Source: Treponema sp. UBA4319 | GTDB taxonomy: Bacteria; Spirochaetota; Spirochaetia; Treponematales; Treponemataceae | NCBI GenBank assembly: GCA_002393865.1 | Contig: DGUD01000070.1 | Location: 10,109-52,412, forward strand | Reading direction: 5' to 3' | Length of the DNA stretch: 42,304 nt | Part shown: in pieces, positions 33,186-42,165 of the stretch | Numbering within the stretch: position 1 is the stretch's first letter | Layout of the letters: the number at the start of each line of letters is the position of its first letter | The notes under the pieces: generated by a model | What the model was told of the DNA's origin: nothing | What the model saw: the letters and a program-made list of their open reading frames with translations, nothing else | Databases searched by the model: none | Position numbers and translations under genes: made by a program

Positions 33186-34280
33186 ATGTTTACATCTCCA
33201 AGGAGCATGACAATCGGCGGGAAAGACGGTATCCGCGCCGTGACGATAGGCGGCGATGCACCGATAAGCGTGCAGACGATGTGGAAGGAAAGCATTGCCG
33301 ACGTGACCGGGGAAGGCTCCCGGCTGCAGGAAATCCTTGCGCGCATACAGACCCTGCGCTCGCTTGGCTGCGACATCATCCGTTTTGCCGTTCCCGACAT
33401 GGAGAGCGCCCGCGCACTCTGCCTTATCGCTGCCCATACGGATATGCCGCTTGTAGCCGATATCCATTTTGACTATCGCCTTGCGCTGGCCTGCCTTGAG
33501 GGACCTGTCTCCGTCATCAGGATAAACCCCGGCAACATCGGCAGCCCGGAGCGTGTGAAGGCTGTTGTGGATGCATGCCGTGCCAGAGGAAGCGCTATCC
33601 GTATCGGGGTGAACAGCGGGAGCCTGCCCAAAGACCTTGAGGAGCAGGTTGAGCAGGGGCAGCTTTCCCGCGCAGCGGCGCTGGGCGATGCTGCCATCCG
33701 GGAGGCTGCCGTGCTTGACGGCCTGCATTTCCGCGACGTCGTGGTCAGTATGAAGGCATCCTCGGTGCAGGAGACTGTGGAGGCGAACGAGCGCTTTGCC
33801 CGGCAGTCCGATATTCCCCTGCACATCGGCGTTACGGAGGCAGGTCCGCTGATAGCGGGCGTCGTCAAGTCGACGCTGGCCTTCAGCACGCTCCTGAAGG
33901 AGGGCATAGGCTCCACTATCCGGGTGAGCCTTTCTTCCACGCCCGAAAACGAGGTCATTGCCGGGCGGGAAATCCTGCATGAGTGCGGCCTGCGTTCCGG
34001 CGGCATCACGCTCGTAAGCTGCCCCCGCTGCGGGCGGCTGGGATTCGACGTGCATGCCTTCATGGAGCGCTGGCAGCATGAGCTGTACGCGCTCAGAAAG
34101 GATGTAACCATCGCCGTCATGGGGTGTATTGTTAATGGACCCGGAGAGGGAAAGCATGCGGATCTCGGTATCGCAGGTGGCGGAGGCAAGGTTATTCTTT
34201 TCAAAAAAGGAAAAATAATACGAACAATTGACGCCGAAGATGCCGATACTGAATTCAGGAAAGAATTGGAGACGCTTTAG
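33186..34280 (+). CDS. ispG: 4-hydroxy-3-methylbut-2-enyl diphosphate synthase
   Basis: A 364-residue [4Fe-4S] enzyme of the MEP (non-mevalonate) isoprenoid pathway, also called GcpE. It converts MEcPP to HMBPP. A TIM barrel (about 1-265) carries the substrate pocket, including INPGNIG. The C-terminal domain has cluster ligands Cys279 and Cys282 (CPRCGRLGFD), Cys314 (MGCIVNGPGE) and Glu321. These keep the spacing of the E. coli enzyme. AAAGGAAG precedes the ATG, and a clear promoter lies at 33125. The downstream gene starts three bases after the stop, so the two are co-transcribed. Isoprenoids feed polyprenyl carriers, which the WbaP locus to the right also uses. Confidence 0.97.
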   Translation: MFTSPRSMTIGGKDGIRAVTIGGDAPISVQTMWKESIADVTGEGSRLQEILARIQTLRSLGCDIIRFAVPDMESARALCLIAAHTDMPLVADIHFDYRLALACLEGPVSVIRINPGNIGSPERVKAVVDACRARGSAIRIGVNSGSLPKDLEEQVEQGQLSRAAALGDAAIREAAVLDGLHFRDVVVSMKASSVQETVEANERFARQSDIPLHIGVTEAGPLIAGVVKSTLAFSTLLKEGIGSTIRVSLSSTPENEVIAGREILHECGLRSGGITLVSCPRCGRLGFDVHAFMERWQHELYALRKDVTIAVMGCIVNGPGEGKHADLGIAGGGGKVILFKKGKIIRTIDAEDADTEFRKELETL

Positions 34281-34283
34281 GAC

Positions 34284-35402
34284 ATGAACGCGAAATTCAG
34301 GTATAGATTATTCTTTTGCATAGCTTTTATATGTTCCTCGCTCGGCGCCGTGCATGCGCAGAAGATAAGCTCCGTGCATAAGCCCTTGGATTTTGACTAC
34401 TGGCTTACCCTGAAGGAAGCGCAGAATGCTTATGAATCCGGCGATTTTGGGGATGCGCTGCGTTATGCGGAGAATGCCAAGCGGCAGCGGAAGGATATTT
34501 CAGCCTGGGAGGTCTATGTGCTCGACCAGACGCAGAAAAATGCCCGCGTGCGCAAGAGCGGCGACTATATCGACGATTTGCTGCCTGTCCTGAAAGAGAA
34601 AGAGTATAACGATGCCGTCGCCATCATCAACAAGCATGTTGAGCTCCGTGGCAAGGATTTCTTCCATGGACGCTTCTCCGAGCTCCAGAAATGGGTCGCT
34701 GATGACTATAAGTACCCGGAGGCGGATTTCATAATCGGCAAAATCTACCGGCTTGAAGGCGAGAACAGCTTTGCGCAGCAGTATCTCAATGAGGTCTGCA
34801 ATAATTTCGACCGCCTCGATATTCCCGCGATGCGCTACGATATCCTGTATGAGATGGCCGAGCTGGCAAAAGACCAGAACGACATGGAGGCCTATGAAAA
34901 AAATCTTGAGCTTATATTAAAAGATGACGATTTGTATAAAGACACCCGCTTTATGAACGCGCTCTTGCGGCAGATAAACCAGAACAATGCCACGGCGGTC
35001 GAGAAATTCTTCCTCTTGTACCGCAGCAGCAATGATATCTCCATCCGCGCGCTGGAGGAGCTGGGGCAGTATTACACAAAAATCGGCAAGCCGGAAAAAG
35101 CGCTCCAGTGCGTGGCGCTCGGCAGCATTGCTTCGGTCACAAAGATAGAGGATATCCTCAAAGACCGGCTGATAGACTACACGTACATCAGCTTCCCTGA
35201 TTTGCTGACAAAAGCCGCCCAGTACAACGACATCCTTGTCTGGGGCAATGAGAACAGGATTTGGGAGATGTTCTACGAGCTTGCGCGGACAGCGGAAGGG
35301 CAGAACAAGCTTCTGTTTTCGCAGGAGCTCTTTTCCATACTCGCAAAGTACGATCCTGAGCCCTATTGGCGCAAGGAAGCTGAATACCACATCAGGCACT
35401 AG
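34284..35402 (+). CDS. secreted helical-repeat (TPR-like) protein
   Basis: A 372-residue protein. A signal peptide (about 1-26, ending AVHA-Q) is followed by an almost wholly helical region with TPR-like units: ALRYAENAKR near 53-62, and later DFIIGKIYRLEGENSFAQQYL and EKALQCVALG. It probably resides in the periplasm as a scaffold. No cysteine follows the signal cleavage, so it is not an obvious lipoprotein. TAGGAC lies very close to the ATG. It is co-transcribed with ispG but has no enzymatic link that I can see. Treponemes have many such unnamed TPR proteins. Function is unknown. It converges with the Omp85-like gene, 26 bases away. Confidence 0.82.
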   Translation: MNAKFRYRLFFCIAFICSSLGAVHAQKISSVHKPLDFDYWLTLKEAQNAYESGDFGDALRYAENAKRQRKDISAWEVYVLDQTQKNARVRKSGDYIDDLLPVLKEKEYNDAVAIINKHVELRGKDFFHGRFSELQKWVADDYKYPEADFIIGKIYRLEGENSFAQQYLNEVCNNFDRLDIPAMRYDILYEMAELAKDQNDMEAYEKNLELILKDDDLYKDTRFMNALLRQINQNNATAVEKFFLLYRSSNDISIRALEELGQYYTKIGKPEKALQCVALGSIASVTKIEDILKDRLIDYTYISFPDLLTKAAQYNDILVWGNENRIWEMFYELARTAEGQNKLLFSQELFSILAKYDPEPYWRKEAEYHIRH

Positions 35403-35428
35403 CATCCGCCGGAAAGGCTGCGGTCAGG

Positions 35429-36997
35429 CTAGAACTGATTCCCGACCCCGATGAAAATCTCATAGTTGTGGCGGGGATTCCGCCACGAGCTGTCGAAGCC
35501 GAAGTGTCCGTCCAGCAGGGCTCTGCTGGCATCCACGCCCACGCTGGCGCGGATGGTATAGCTTTTCCATTGCTGCGGAAAGATAAGAAATTCGATTCCC
35601 CCTGCATACAAGCCCTCTTTCAGGTCAAAGGTATGCCCCGTCGCTTTGTTTGCGAGCAGGCCGATGTCAAGGAAGGGAGAGACTTGCAGCTCAATGTCGA
35701 GGTACTGGAGCAGCTTGCTGCTGCTGTGCTCGGCAAAATGGGTCGTAAAGATATGGATGGGGAAATCCATGTTGAGCGTGATGGCGGCCGTCGTGTCGAG
35801 CGCGTAGTTTTTTCCGTCAGCGGAGACGGGCATGCTGAATTCCTGGTTGTCCAGGATGCCGCGCAGCCGGGTGCCGATGTTTGCCGTGCTGTTGCCGCTC
35901 AGGTAATCAAAGGCGTAGAACGCGCCTCCGATGCCCGCGCGGCTCCATCCCTTGAACAGCTTTATCTCGGCGCTGGTGAAAGGTATGAACATCTCGTCGA
36001 AGCCGTCTGCATTGAGGTTCTGGGCGACGGACTGCTCCATCGAGAACGAGTAGCCTGTGCGGAAGTTGCCGTTCCACTGTATGTTGCGCAGGTCAAGCCG
36101 GTGGCCAAGCCTGAGCTGCGGCGTCGCGGCGAGCGCCCGGTTCCTGCTGTCGATGCCGTCTATGTCCCACGTGTAGGATGCCGACACAAAGGGCGTATAG
36201 ACGACGGGGGTGCCGTCCTGCAGCTCCGTGACGGTGAGCGGCAGAAAGATTCCGCCTTCCTCCGTAAAATACAGCTGGTCGCCATATGGGGCGTATTCGT
36301 TCTTCCGCGCTGCCAGCTGTGCGAATTTCACGTCGAGCTCGTGCCTTCCCAGCGGAATGCCCACGGTGATGCCGCTCCGGGCGCTGAATTCAGGTTCGTT
36401 GCTGTCGAGCAGCCAGCTGAAGCTGAAGGCATTGTCCCATTCGTTCTTCGTCTTTCCGAGCGAGAATGGGTAGGTATAGGTGAAATCAAATCCTGCCGTC
36501 ACCTTGGAGAAATTCTCAGGCTCGCTCTCTGTTCCGAGCTTTGCGCCCACGGAAAGGCTGAGGGGCGAGAGCAGCCCCATAAAATTCGAATCATTAAAAA
36601 CAAGCTTAAGTTGTGTGCCGCTGTTTGAATTCAGCGAAGGAGCCGGCACGATGACGATAGAATGGGAGTCCGTGAACGTGTATGTCGCGTCCGCGCTCAG
36701 TATGCCGCTGCTGTCGTCGCCGGAAACCGTGTAGCTGTAGCGGATTTTGTCCAGCTGGCGGGTGTTCTCCAGCGCCTGCACGATGCTGTCGAGGTATGCC
36801 TCGAATGCTTCCTGCGTATCAAAAATCTGCCCGTATTCCACCGGCGGCAGGGCGTTTCTGATAGCCGCAGGCTTTGTCTTGCCGAGGGAATTGAAGGTAA
36901 GGCTTTCCAGCCGGTACTGCTCTGCCGCGGCGGGAATGATGCTGCAGCAAAGGCTGAGCAGGCTCGCTGCAAAGGTGGTGCGGAGAGTCGTGCGCAT
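35429..36997 (-). CDS. Omp85-like outer-membrane protein with one POTRA domain
   Basis: A 522-residue beta-barrel protein. The signal peptide (about 1-27, ending AAA-E) precedes a POTRA-like domain (about 30-120: LTFNSLGKTKPAAIRNALPP, then a helix and two strands) and then amphipathic strands to a C-terminal phenylalanine (GVGNQF), the sign of an outer-membrane barrel. BamA carries five POTRAs. One POTRA with a short barrel suggests a specialised relative. Start: AGGAA lies nine bases before the ATG at 36997. An ATG at 37018 overlaps the upstream stop and adds seven residues, and is also possible. It is coupled to the WbaP-type gene, so a role in delivering or displaying a glycan or its carrier protein is conceivable. 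That is inference. Confidence 0.85.
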   Translation of the reverse strand: MRTTLRTTFAASLLSLCCSIIPAAAEQYRLESLTFNSLGKTKPAAIRNALPPVEYGQIFDTQEAFEAYLDSIVQALENTRQLDKIRYSYTVSGDDSSGILSADATYTFTDSHSIVIVPAPSLNSNSGTQLKLVFNDSNFMGLLSPLSLSVGAKLGTESEPENFSKVTAGFDFTYTYPFSLGKTKNEWDNAFSFSWLLDSNEPEFSARSGITVGIPLGRHELDVKFAQLAARKNEYAPYGDQLYFTEEGGIFLPLTVTELQDGTPVVYTPFVSASYTWDIDGIDSRNRALAATPQLRLGHRLDLRNIQWNGNFRTGYSFSMEQSVAQNLNADGFDEMFIPFTSAEIKLFKGWSRAGIGGAFYAFDYLSGNSTANIGTRLRGILDNQEFSMPVSADGKNYALDTTAAITLNMDFPIHIFTTHFAEHSSSKLLQYLDIELQVSPFLDIGLLANKATGHTFDLKEGLYAGGIEFLIFPQQWKSYTIRASVGVDASRALLDGHFGFDSSWRNPRHNYEIFIGVGNQF

Positions 36998-37017
36998 GCG
37001 CTGCGTTCCTGCGGGCA

Positions 37018-38484
37018 TCAGTACGCCCCGTTGCCACGCAGGACGACCCATACGGTCTTGATGATAATCCAGATGTCGAGCCACACCGACCAGTTCTGGA
37101 TGTAGTAGGTGTCCAGCGTGATGCGCTCCTCGTAGCCGGTGTCGCTTCTGCCGGAAATCTGCCACATGCCGCTCAGCCCCGGCTGGACGGACAGCACGTA
37201 GTCGGCGTATTTTCCGTAGCGTGCCAGCTCTGGCTCCGTGACGGGGCGGGGGCCGATAAAAGACATCTCGCCGATAAAAATGTTCCAGAACTGGGGCAGC
37301 TCGTCAAGGCTTGTCCTTCGCAGGAACTTGCCGAACTTTGTGACACGGGGGTCGTCCGTGAATTTTCGGTCTTTTGCCCATTCCGCGGCGCGTACCGGGT
37401 CGGTCGCAAGGATGTGCTTGAGCTGCTCGTCGGAGTCGATGACCATCGAGCGGAATTTCCAGCATTTTATCTCTTTCCGGTTTTTGCCAATCCGCTTGTG
37501 CGCGTAGAATACCGGCCCGGGGGAAGAGACCTTGATGCCGATTGCGATTATGAGCGCCAGCAGGAGCGCGAGCGGCAGGGTAGAGAGGCAGAGGATGATG
37601 TCTATGGCCCGCTTGACGAAGAGCGCGCTCTTTTTGGACAGATAGTTCGTGGAGAAGAATCCGAGTATTCCTCCGAAATCGCTCATGTGCAGCGAGATGT
37701 TCGTGGCAAGCTGGTTCTTCGGCACCCTGACAAGGTAGCGGTACTGCGCCTGAATCTGCTCGATATCCTTGCTGTAATCGCAGAGGATGGCGACTTTTAT
37801 GTTGAGCTCCCGGATTGCCTTTGAGAGCGAGGGCGATGCCTGGAATACCGGAATGCCGTTGTATTCCTCATCGGGAAGGACTTCTGTGTCCCTGATGATG
37901 AGCGCCGGGATGTATCCGAAGTAGGGGTTCTTGCGCAGGCGGTCAACGATGATGTCCGCGTTCCTGCCTTTGGAATAGATGACGGCGGGAACGCCCCAGA
38001 GCGAGATTTTTGAGAAGAGGTGGCGTGCGGCTTCCCGTCCGGCGCTCAGCAGTACGGTCGCAAAGGGCCATGCCGTGATGAGCGCGACGGCAATCGGCAG
38101 CCGCTCCTTTGCCTCCATGTCGATGTTGAACGTAAGGCTCACCTGCTCCTGCGTCTCCATGTTGATGCTGAAGGCGATGCCCATGAACGCAAAGAACGTG
38201 CACAGCGAAAAGCGCTTCACTTCTTCCTGCGGCGCCAGAAGGATGCCCGGATACAGGCTTGCGGCGTAGAACACGACCAGTATCGGGGGAAGGTATATCG
38301 CATACTGCACGAAGGAGCGGAAATTGATGAGATCCGGGATGATGGCGTTTATGATGAAGAATCCGATGCCGATGGACAGCATGAGCATAATGGCATCCAC
38401 TGCCATCAGCAGGATGCCGGAGAAAAATGATGTCGTGTGCCTGAAATGCTCTGAAAAATACTGGGTGAAATCTTGCTCTGCCAT
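37018..38484 (-). CDS. WbaP-type polyprenyl-phosphate glycosyl-1-phosphate transferase
   Basis: A 488-residue membrane enzyme that starts a glycan by moving a sugar-1-phosphate onto undecaprenyl phosphate. The N-terminal part has about four membrane helices and a Rossmann-like CoA-binding domain (about 130-270). A hairpin membrane helix (around 290-312) enters the sugar-transferase domain: RKEIKCWKFRSMV, Asp394-Glu395 in SLDELPQFWNI, GPRPV, and PGLSGMWQISGRSD. The sugar is not predictable (Gal, Glc and others are used). It has its own promoter at 38503-38532. The gene is followed by the Omp85-like gene, with stop and a possible start overlapping. A GGGGAGA lies about 11 bases before the ATG. 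Confidence 0.93.
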   Translation of the reverse strand: MAEQDFTQYFSEHFRHTTSFFSGILLMAVDAIMLMLSIGIGFFIINAIIPDLINFRSFVQYAIYLPPILVVFYAASLYPGILLAPQEEVKRFSLCTFFAFMGIAFSINMETQEQVSLTFNIDMEAKERLPIAVALITAWPFATVLLSAGREAARHLFSKISLWGVPAVIYSKGRNADIIVDRLRKNPYFGYIPALIIRDTEVLPDEEYNGIPVFQASPSLSKAIRELNIKVAILCDYSKDIEQIQAQYRYLVRVPKNQLATNISLHMSDFGGILGFFSTNYLSKKSALFVKRAIDIILCLSTLPLALLLALIIAIGIKVSSPGPVFYAHKRIGKNRKEIKCWKFRSMVIDSDEQLKHILATDPVRAAEWAKDRKFTDDPRVTKFGKFLRRTSLDELPQFWNIFIGEMSFIGPRPVTEPELARYGKYADYVLSVQPGLSGMWQISGRSDTGYEERITLDTYYIQNWSVWLDIWIIIKTVWVVLRGNGAY

Positions 38485-38502
38485 GAGAAAACCGTTCTCC
38501 CC

Positions 38503-38532
38503 AGTATAGCATAAAATGCCCAGCCTTGTCTA
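38503..38532 (-). promoter_or_regulatory. promoter of the WbaP-Omp85 unit
   Basis: On the minus strand TAGACA (38532-38527) and TATACT (38508-38503) are 18 bp apart, with TG one base before the -10 (extended -10). The RNA would start near 38497, just before the ribosome site of the 38484 gene. It separates this pair from the upstream glycosyltransferase genes. Confidence 0.7.
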
Positions 38533-38585
38533 TTGCCGCCCCGGTAGCGCTGCGTGTGCTGTGCCCGCGATATGAGCAGGCTGGC

Positions 38586-39740
38586 TCACTGGGAATAGGC
38601 GGCCGTGTCTTTTGTGGCCGGGGCGAGTACGGAGAGGATGCGGGAGGCGGTCTTGGAGAACGCGTATTTCTGCGGGAACGGCGGCGGGGGATCAGGGTTT
38701 TCCCATGCTTCCCGGAGCTTCTGGGCAAGAGCTGCCGTGTCCCCGGCGCTAAAGAAGGTGACGGGAAATCCACTGTAAATTTCCTTAAAAACAGGAATAT
38801 CCGAGATGACTGCGTTCGTGCCGCAGCAGAGCGCCTGGAGCGGGGGCAGACCGAAGCCTTCGTAGAGTGACGGCTGCGCCAGCACCCGCGCCTGCATGAG
38901 CAGCGTTTTCAGCTCGGCGTCGCCGATGTGCCCGGTGAACGTGATGCCTTCCTCCTCAGCGTTCTGCAGCAGGGCTTGTGCCGCGCTGTCTTTTGTGCGG
39001 AAATGCTCCTGCGAGCCCACGATGACGAGCTGCGGGCGGTGTGCGCCGCTGGGAAAGCCCTTGCGGAATTCCCCGAAAGCCTGCAGCAGGAGCGCGAGCC
39101 CCTTGTGCTTCTTTATGTTGCCGATGAAAATGACGGTGTCCGTCTTGGGCGGGCGCTGCGTCACGGGGCTGGAGATGCTTTCCGGGAGCGCGCTGTAGAC
39201 CACGTGCACCGTTTTCTTGCAGCGGAGCTTTTCCCTGATGCGCCCGCGGCTGAATTCAGATACGGTAAAGAGCTCCTTTGAGCGGTAGATTGCGTAGCGG
39301 TAGAACATCGCCCGCACAAAGGTTCCTGCCCGGCCCGCAAGCTCCGGCATGTCCAGAAAGACGATGTCGTGGATGGTGCTGTAGACGGGGATGCGGATAC
39401 CTGCCGGGATATTGCAGTAGGGGCTGAAGTAGACGTCGCAGGCGTTTATCTGGCGGGCAAGGCCGCGGGGAAAAAAGAGCAGCTCCTGCAGGGAGAACGG
39501 TTTTTGCGGGCAGCAGAGCGTGCGCACGTTTGGGGCGGCGTCTGCGGCTTCCCTGAGGGAGCTGCCGTGCAGTCCTTCCGGCGGGAGCAGCAGGAGCAGC
39601 TCGTTCCCGCTGCGGATAAAGAAGGGGAGGATGCCGTCGATGAACGCGCCGATGCCGCTTTTGCCGCTCATGCGGCAGTCAACGGCGATGCGTGCGGTGC
39701 CCGCGGCAGGCCTTGCGCTCTCGGCACCCGTTGTACTCAC
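38586..39740 (-). CDS. GT4-family glycosyltransferase
   Basis: A 384-residue GT-B fold transferase. The N-terminal domain begins after a short extension with IAVDCRMSGKSGIGAFI (Gly loop), and carries IHDIVFLDMPEL. The C-terminal domain has the nucleotide-sugar part with FIGNIKKHKGL, LVIVGSQ and the EX7E-like SLYEGFGLPPLQAL. This pattern is seen in mannosyl- and rhamnosyltransferases of polysaccharide loci. The sugar donor cannot be told. It is soluble or peripheral at the membrane. It overlaps the upstream GT gene by four bases (ATGA), so the two are coupled. A 101-bp gap with a promoter separates it from the WbaP gene. Confidence 0.9.
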   Translation of the reverse strand: MSTTGAESARPAAGTARIAVDCRMSGKSGIGAFIDGILPFFIRSGNELLLLLPPEGLHGSSLREAADAAPNVRTLCCPQKPFSLQELLFFPRGLARQINACDVYFSPYCNIPAGIRIPVYSTIHDIVFLDMPELAGRAGTFVRAMFYRYAIYRSKELFTVSEFSRGRIREKLRCKKTVHVVYSALPESISSPVTQRPPKTDTVIFIGNIKKHKGLALLLQAFGEFRKGFPSGAHRPQLVIVGSQEHFRTKDSAAQALLQNAEEEGITFTGHIGDAELKTLLMQARVLAQPSLYEGFGLPPLQALCCGTNAVISDIPVFKEIYSGFPVTFFSAGDTAALAQKLREAWENPDPPPPFPQKYAFSKTASRILSVLAPATKDTAAYSQ

Positions 39741-40852
39741 AACGCAATCTCCTTGCGGGTACGCTCTACCGCCGCGCTGAATTCCGTGCGGAACCGTTCC
39801 TCAGAGAAGCTTTGCGCGTGGGCGGCAATCGCGACCGCGCTGAATGCTCCCGCCCTCTCCAGCTCCTCAAAGCGGCGGATTGCCTCCTGCACGGATGCCG
39901 TCTCCTGTGCGGCAAAGAATACGCCGGTCTGCCCGTCTATGACGGTTTCCGTAGCACCGCCGCGCCCGAATGCGATGACGGGGCTGCCGCATGCCTGCGC
40001 TTCCAGCGGGGCAAGACCAAAGTCTTCCTCGGCACAGAAAATGAGCGCCCGGCAGCTCTGCAGGTATGCCCTGAGGGTATCGTCGTCTGCGCGCCCCGCA
40101 AAGCTGATGTTCGCGTCGCCTGCGGCAAGGGCGCGGAGCTTTTTTTCTTCCGGCCCTCCTCCGATGACGACGAGTTTCCTTCCGCTTCCCTTTATGGCAG
40201 AAATCGCAAGGTCTATGCGCTTGTACGGGACAAGCCGCGAGAACGCGACATAGAAGTCTTCTCTCCGGGAATCTTTTGCGGGATAGAAGCGCCGTGTGTT
40301 CAGCGGCGAATAGATGACCTGCGCCTCCCGGTTCCAGAATTTCTTGATACGGCGGGCGATGTACTTGGAGTTCGCTACGAGCGTGTCCGGGCGCTGGCTG
40401 GAGATATAGTCCCACTGGCGGATGGCAGGCATCCAGCGGTCCATGAAAAAGCGTGTCAGCCGTCCGCTCCGCTTGCGGTAGTCAAAGAAGAGATCCCAAG
40501 CGTAGCGCATGGGCGTATGGATATAGGCAATCTGGGGAATGTGCGGCGGCACTATGACGCCCTTTGCGCAGCAGGACGAGCTGCACAGCACGAGGTCGTA
40601 GCCGGAGAAATCGAATGACTCGAAGGCCTTCGGCATGAAGCGGAGGAGCTTTGTGTGGAGCTTTGTCGCGAAGGGCAGCCGCTGCAGCCGGGAGGTATGG
40701 ATGCTGACTCCCTCAAAATGCCCCGCGAGCTTCTTCCTGTCGTAGACAAGCGTGTAGATGTCCGCGCCGGGATACATGCGGAGCCATAGCTCCACGAATG
40801 TCTCTGCCCCGCCGTAGCTCACGAGCCAGTCGTGCACGATTGCGACTTTCAT
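39737..40852 (-). CDS. GT4-family glycosyltransferase
   Basis: A 371-residue GT-B transferase. MKVAIVHDWLVSYGGAE forms the N-terminal loop, IAYIHTPMRYAWD lies in the acceptor domain, and FYVAFSRLVPYKRIDLAI and CAEEDFGLAPLEAQACGSPVIAFG form the donor site. It matches the WbaZ/mannosyltransferase-like group of GT4 enzymes found in capsule and O-antigen loci. The open frame extends to a TTG at 40876, but GGAAGGAGA stands before the ATG at 40852, which overlaps the previous stop (ATGA). The glycan and linkage are not predictable. Confidence 0.92.
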   Translation of the reverse strand: MKVAIVHDWLVSYGGAETFVELWLRMYPGADIYTLVYDRKKLAGHFEGVSIHTSRLQRLPFATKLHTKLLRFMPKAFESFDFSGYDLVLCSSSCCAKGVIVPPHIPQIAYIHTPMRYAWDLFFDYRKRSGRLTRFFMDRWMPAIRQWDYISSQRPDTLVANSKYIARRIKKFWNREAQVIYSPLNTRRFYPAKDSRREDFYVAFSRLVPYKRIDLAISAIKGSGRKLVVIGGGPEEKKLRALAAGDANISFAGRADDDTLRAYLQSCRALIFCAEEDFGLAPLEAQACGSPVIAFGRGGATETVIDGQTGVFFAAQETASVQEAIRRFEELERAGAFSAVAIAAHAQSFSEERFRTEFSAAVERTRKEIAL

Positions 40853-42165
40853 GCTGTCTCTCCTTCCGCCAGACAATCATCGGCGAATGCCTCCAGCGGA
40901 TAGGTGCCGCTGATGAGCGCGCTCCGCCTGCATCCTGCATTCTGCCCGGCCTGTACGTCCCTCTCCATGTCGCCCGCCATATATGAGGCTGCAAGGTCTA
41001 TGTTGAAGTCCCGCGCCGCCTGCAGGAGGAGTCCCGGCGCCGGCTTGCGGCAGGAACAGACCGTCTTGTATTCCGCCCGCTCCCCGGCAAAGCCTTTGTC
41101 CGGGTGGTGCGGGCAGTAGTAGATTGCGTCCAGATAGGCGCCCTCGCGGCCGAGCAGCGTCTCCAGCTTGTTGTGGATTTCCTGCAGCTGCCCGAAGCTT
41201 GCCTCTCCGCGCGCGATGACCGTCTGGTTCGTCACGACGATGGCAAGCAGCCCGGCGTCGTTGATTTTCCTGATTGCGCTCGCGGCGCCCGGCAGCAGCT
41301 CCAGCTTGCCGATATCCGTGAGGAAGCCCGCGTCCCGGTTTATCGTCCCGTCCCTGTCCATAAAAAACGCGCGCTGCTTACGGGACAGGTTCCGTGCTGC
41401 CACGATACCGTGGCGGATATCAGCCTCCGCCGCGCGGTAGCGGTCGGGAGTCCCCATGTCCTTGATGTATTCGCTCGTGTCGTATGCGTAGATGCCGCCG
41501 TCAGCGATAGCGGGCTTCAGCACGTCCCTGTCAAGGTCTACCTTGTCCGGCGTTTCGGGGTGGCGCGGCACAAAGCGCTGCCGTGCCAGATGCAGCAGCT
41601 GCGGCGAGATAATTTCTATGCCGGCATTCACGCGGTTCTTGTACCAGAGCCGCTCGTCCTCCTTGTTCAGCCAGCGGACGACCCGGTGGCTGTCTTGCGG
41701 GACGGCGCCGGGTGCGGGCGGCAGCAGCTCCGTCACGAGGAGGGAGCTGTCGTAGGGATGCGCGTTCGGGTGCGCCATAAGCGATGCCAGCGCCCCGTGC
41801 CGTTCCCGGTGGAATGCGATGAAGCGCCTGAAGTCGATGTCGAAGAGCACATCCCCGCAGAGCAGCAGGAAGTCCTCCGTCAGGTCGTCCATTTTGAAGA
41901 GCGCGCCTGCGGTGCCGAGGGGATGGTCTTCCTCAAAATAGGAGATATGCACGCCAAAGCGGCTGCCGTCGCCAAAATACGCGCGTATGCGCTCCCCAAG
42001 GTGACCGGTTACGAGCCGTATGTCCGTCAGCCCCGACGCACGGAGATTCTCAATCTGGTACTGCAGGACGGGTTTGCCGCAGAGCTCAATCATCGGCTTG
42101 GGAACGTCGCTGCGGACGGAAGCTATGCGGGTTCCCTTGCCACCCGCCATAATGACGGCTTTCAT
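40849..42165 (-). CDS. hddC-gmhB: fused heptose-1-phosphate nucleotidyltransferase / heptose-1,7-bisphosphate phosphatase
   Basis: A 438-residue bifunctional protein. Residues 1-255 form a nucleotidyltransferase (GGKGTR at 8-13, DVPKPM, the GTAGAL loop, Asp105 in CGDVLFD) of the HddC type. Residues about 263-430 form a HAD phosphatase of the GmhB type, with the DRDGT motif at 270-274, TNQ at 312-314, a zinc knuckle (Cys351, His353, Cys370, Cys372) and Asp399. Together they would take D-glycero-D-manno-heptose bisphosphate to the 1-phosphate and then to an NDP-heptose, presumably GDP-heptose. The upstream gene end is gmhA, supporting this pathway. A kinase (hddA type) is not in the window. GMP rather than another nucleotide is inferred from family resemblance. 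ATGA overlaps exist at both ends. Confidence 0.88.
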   Translation of the reverse strand: MKAVIMAGGKGTRIASVRSDVPKPMIELCGKPVLQYQIENLRASGLTDIRLVTGHLGERIRAYFGDGSRFGVHISYFEEDHPLGTAGALFKMDDLTEDFLLLCGDVLFDIDFRRFIAFHRERHGALASLMAHPNAHPYDSSLLVTELLPPAPGAVPQDSHRVVRWLNKEDERLWYKNRVNAGIEIISPQLLHLARQRFVPRHPETPDKVDLDRDVLKPAIADGGIYAYDTSEYIKDMGTPDRYRAAEADIRHGIVAARNLSRKQRAFFMDRDGTINRDAGFLTDIGKLELLPGAASAIRKINDAGLLAIVVTNQTVIARGEASFGQLQEIHNKLETLLGREGAYLDAIYYCPHHPDKGFAGERAEYKTVCSCRKPAPGLLLQAARDFNIDLAASYMAGDMERDVQAGQNAGCRRSALISGTYPLEAFADDCLAEGETA

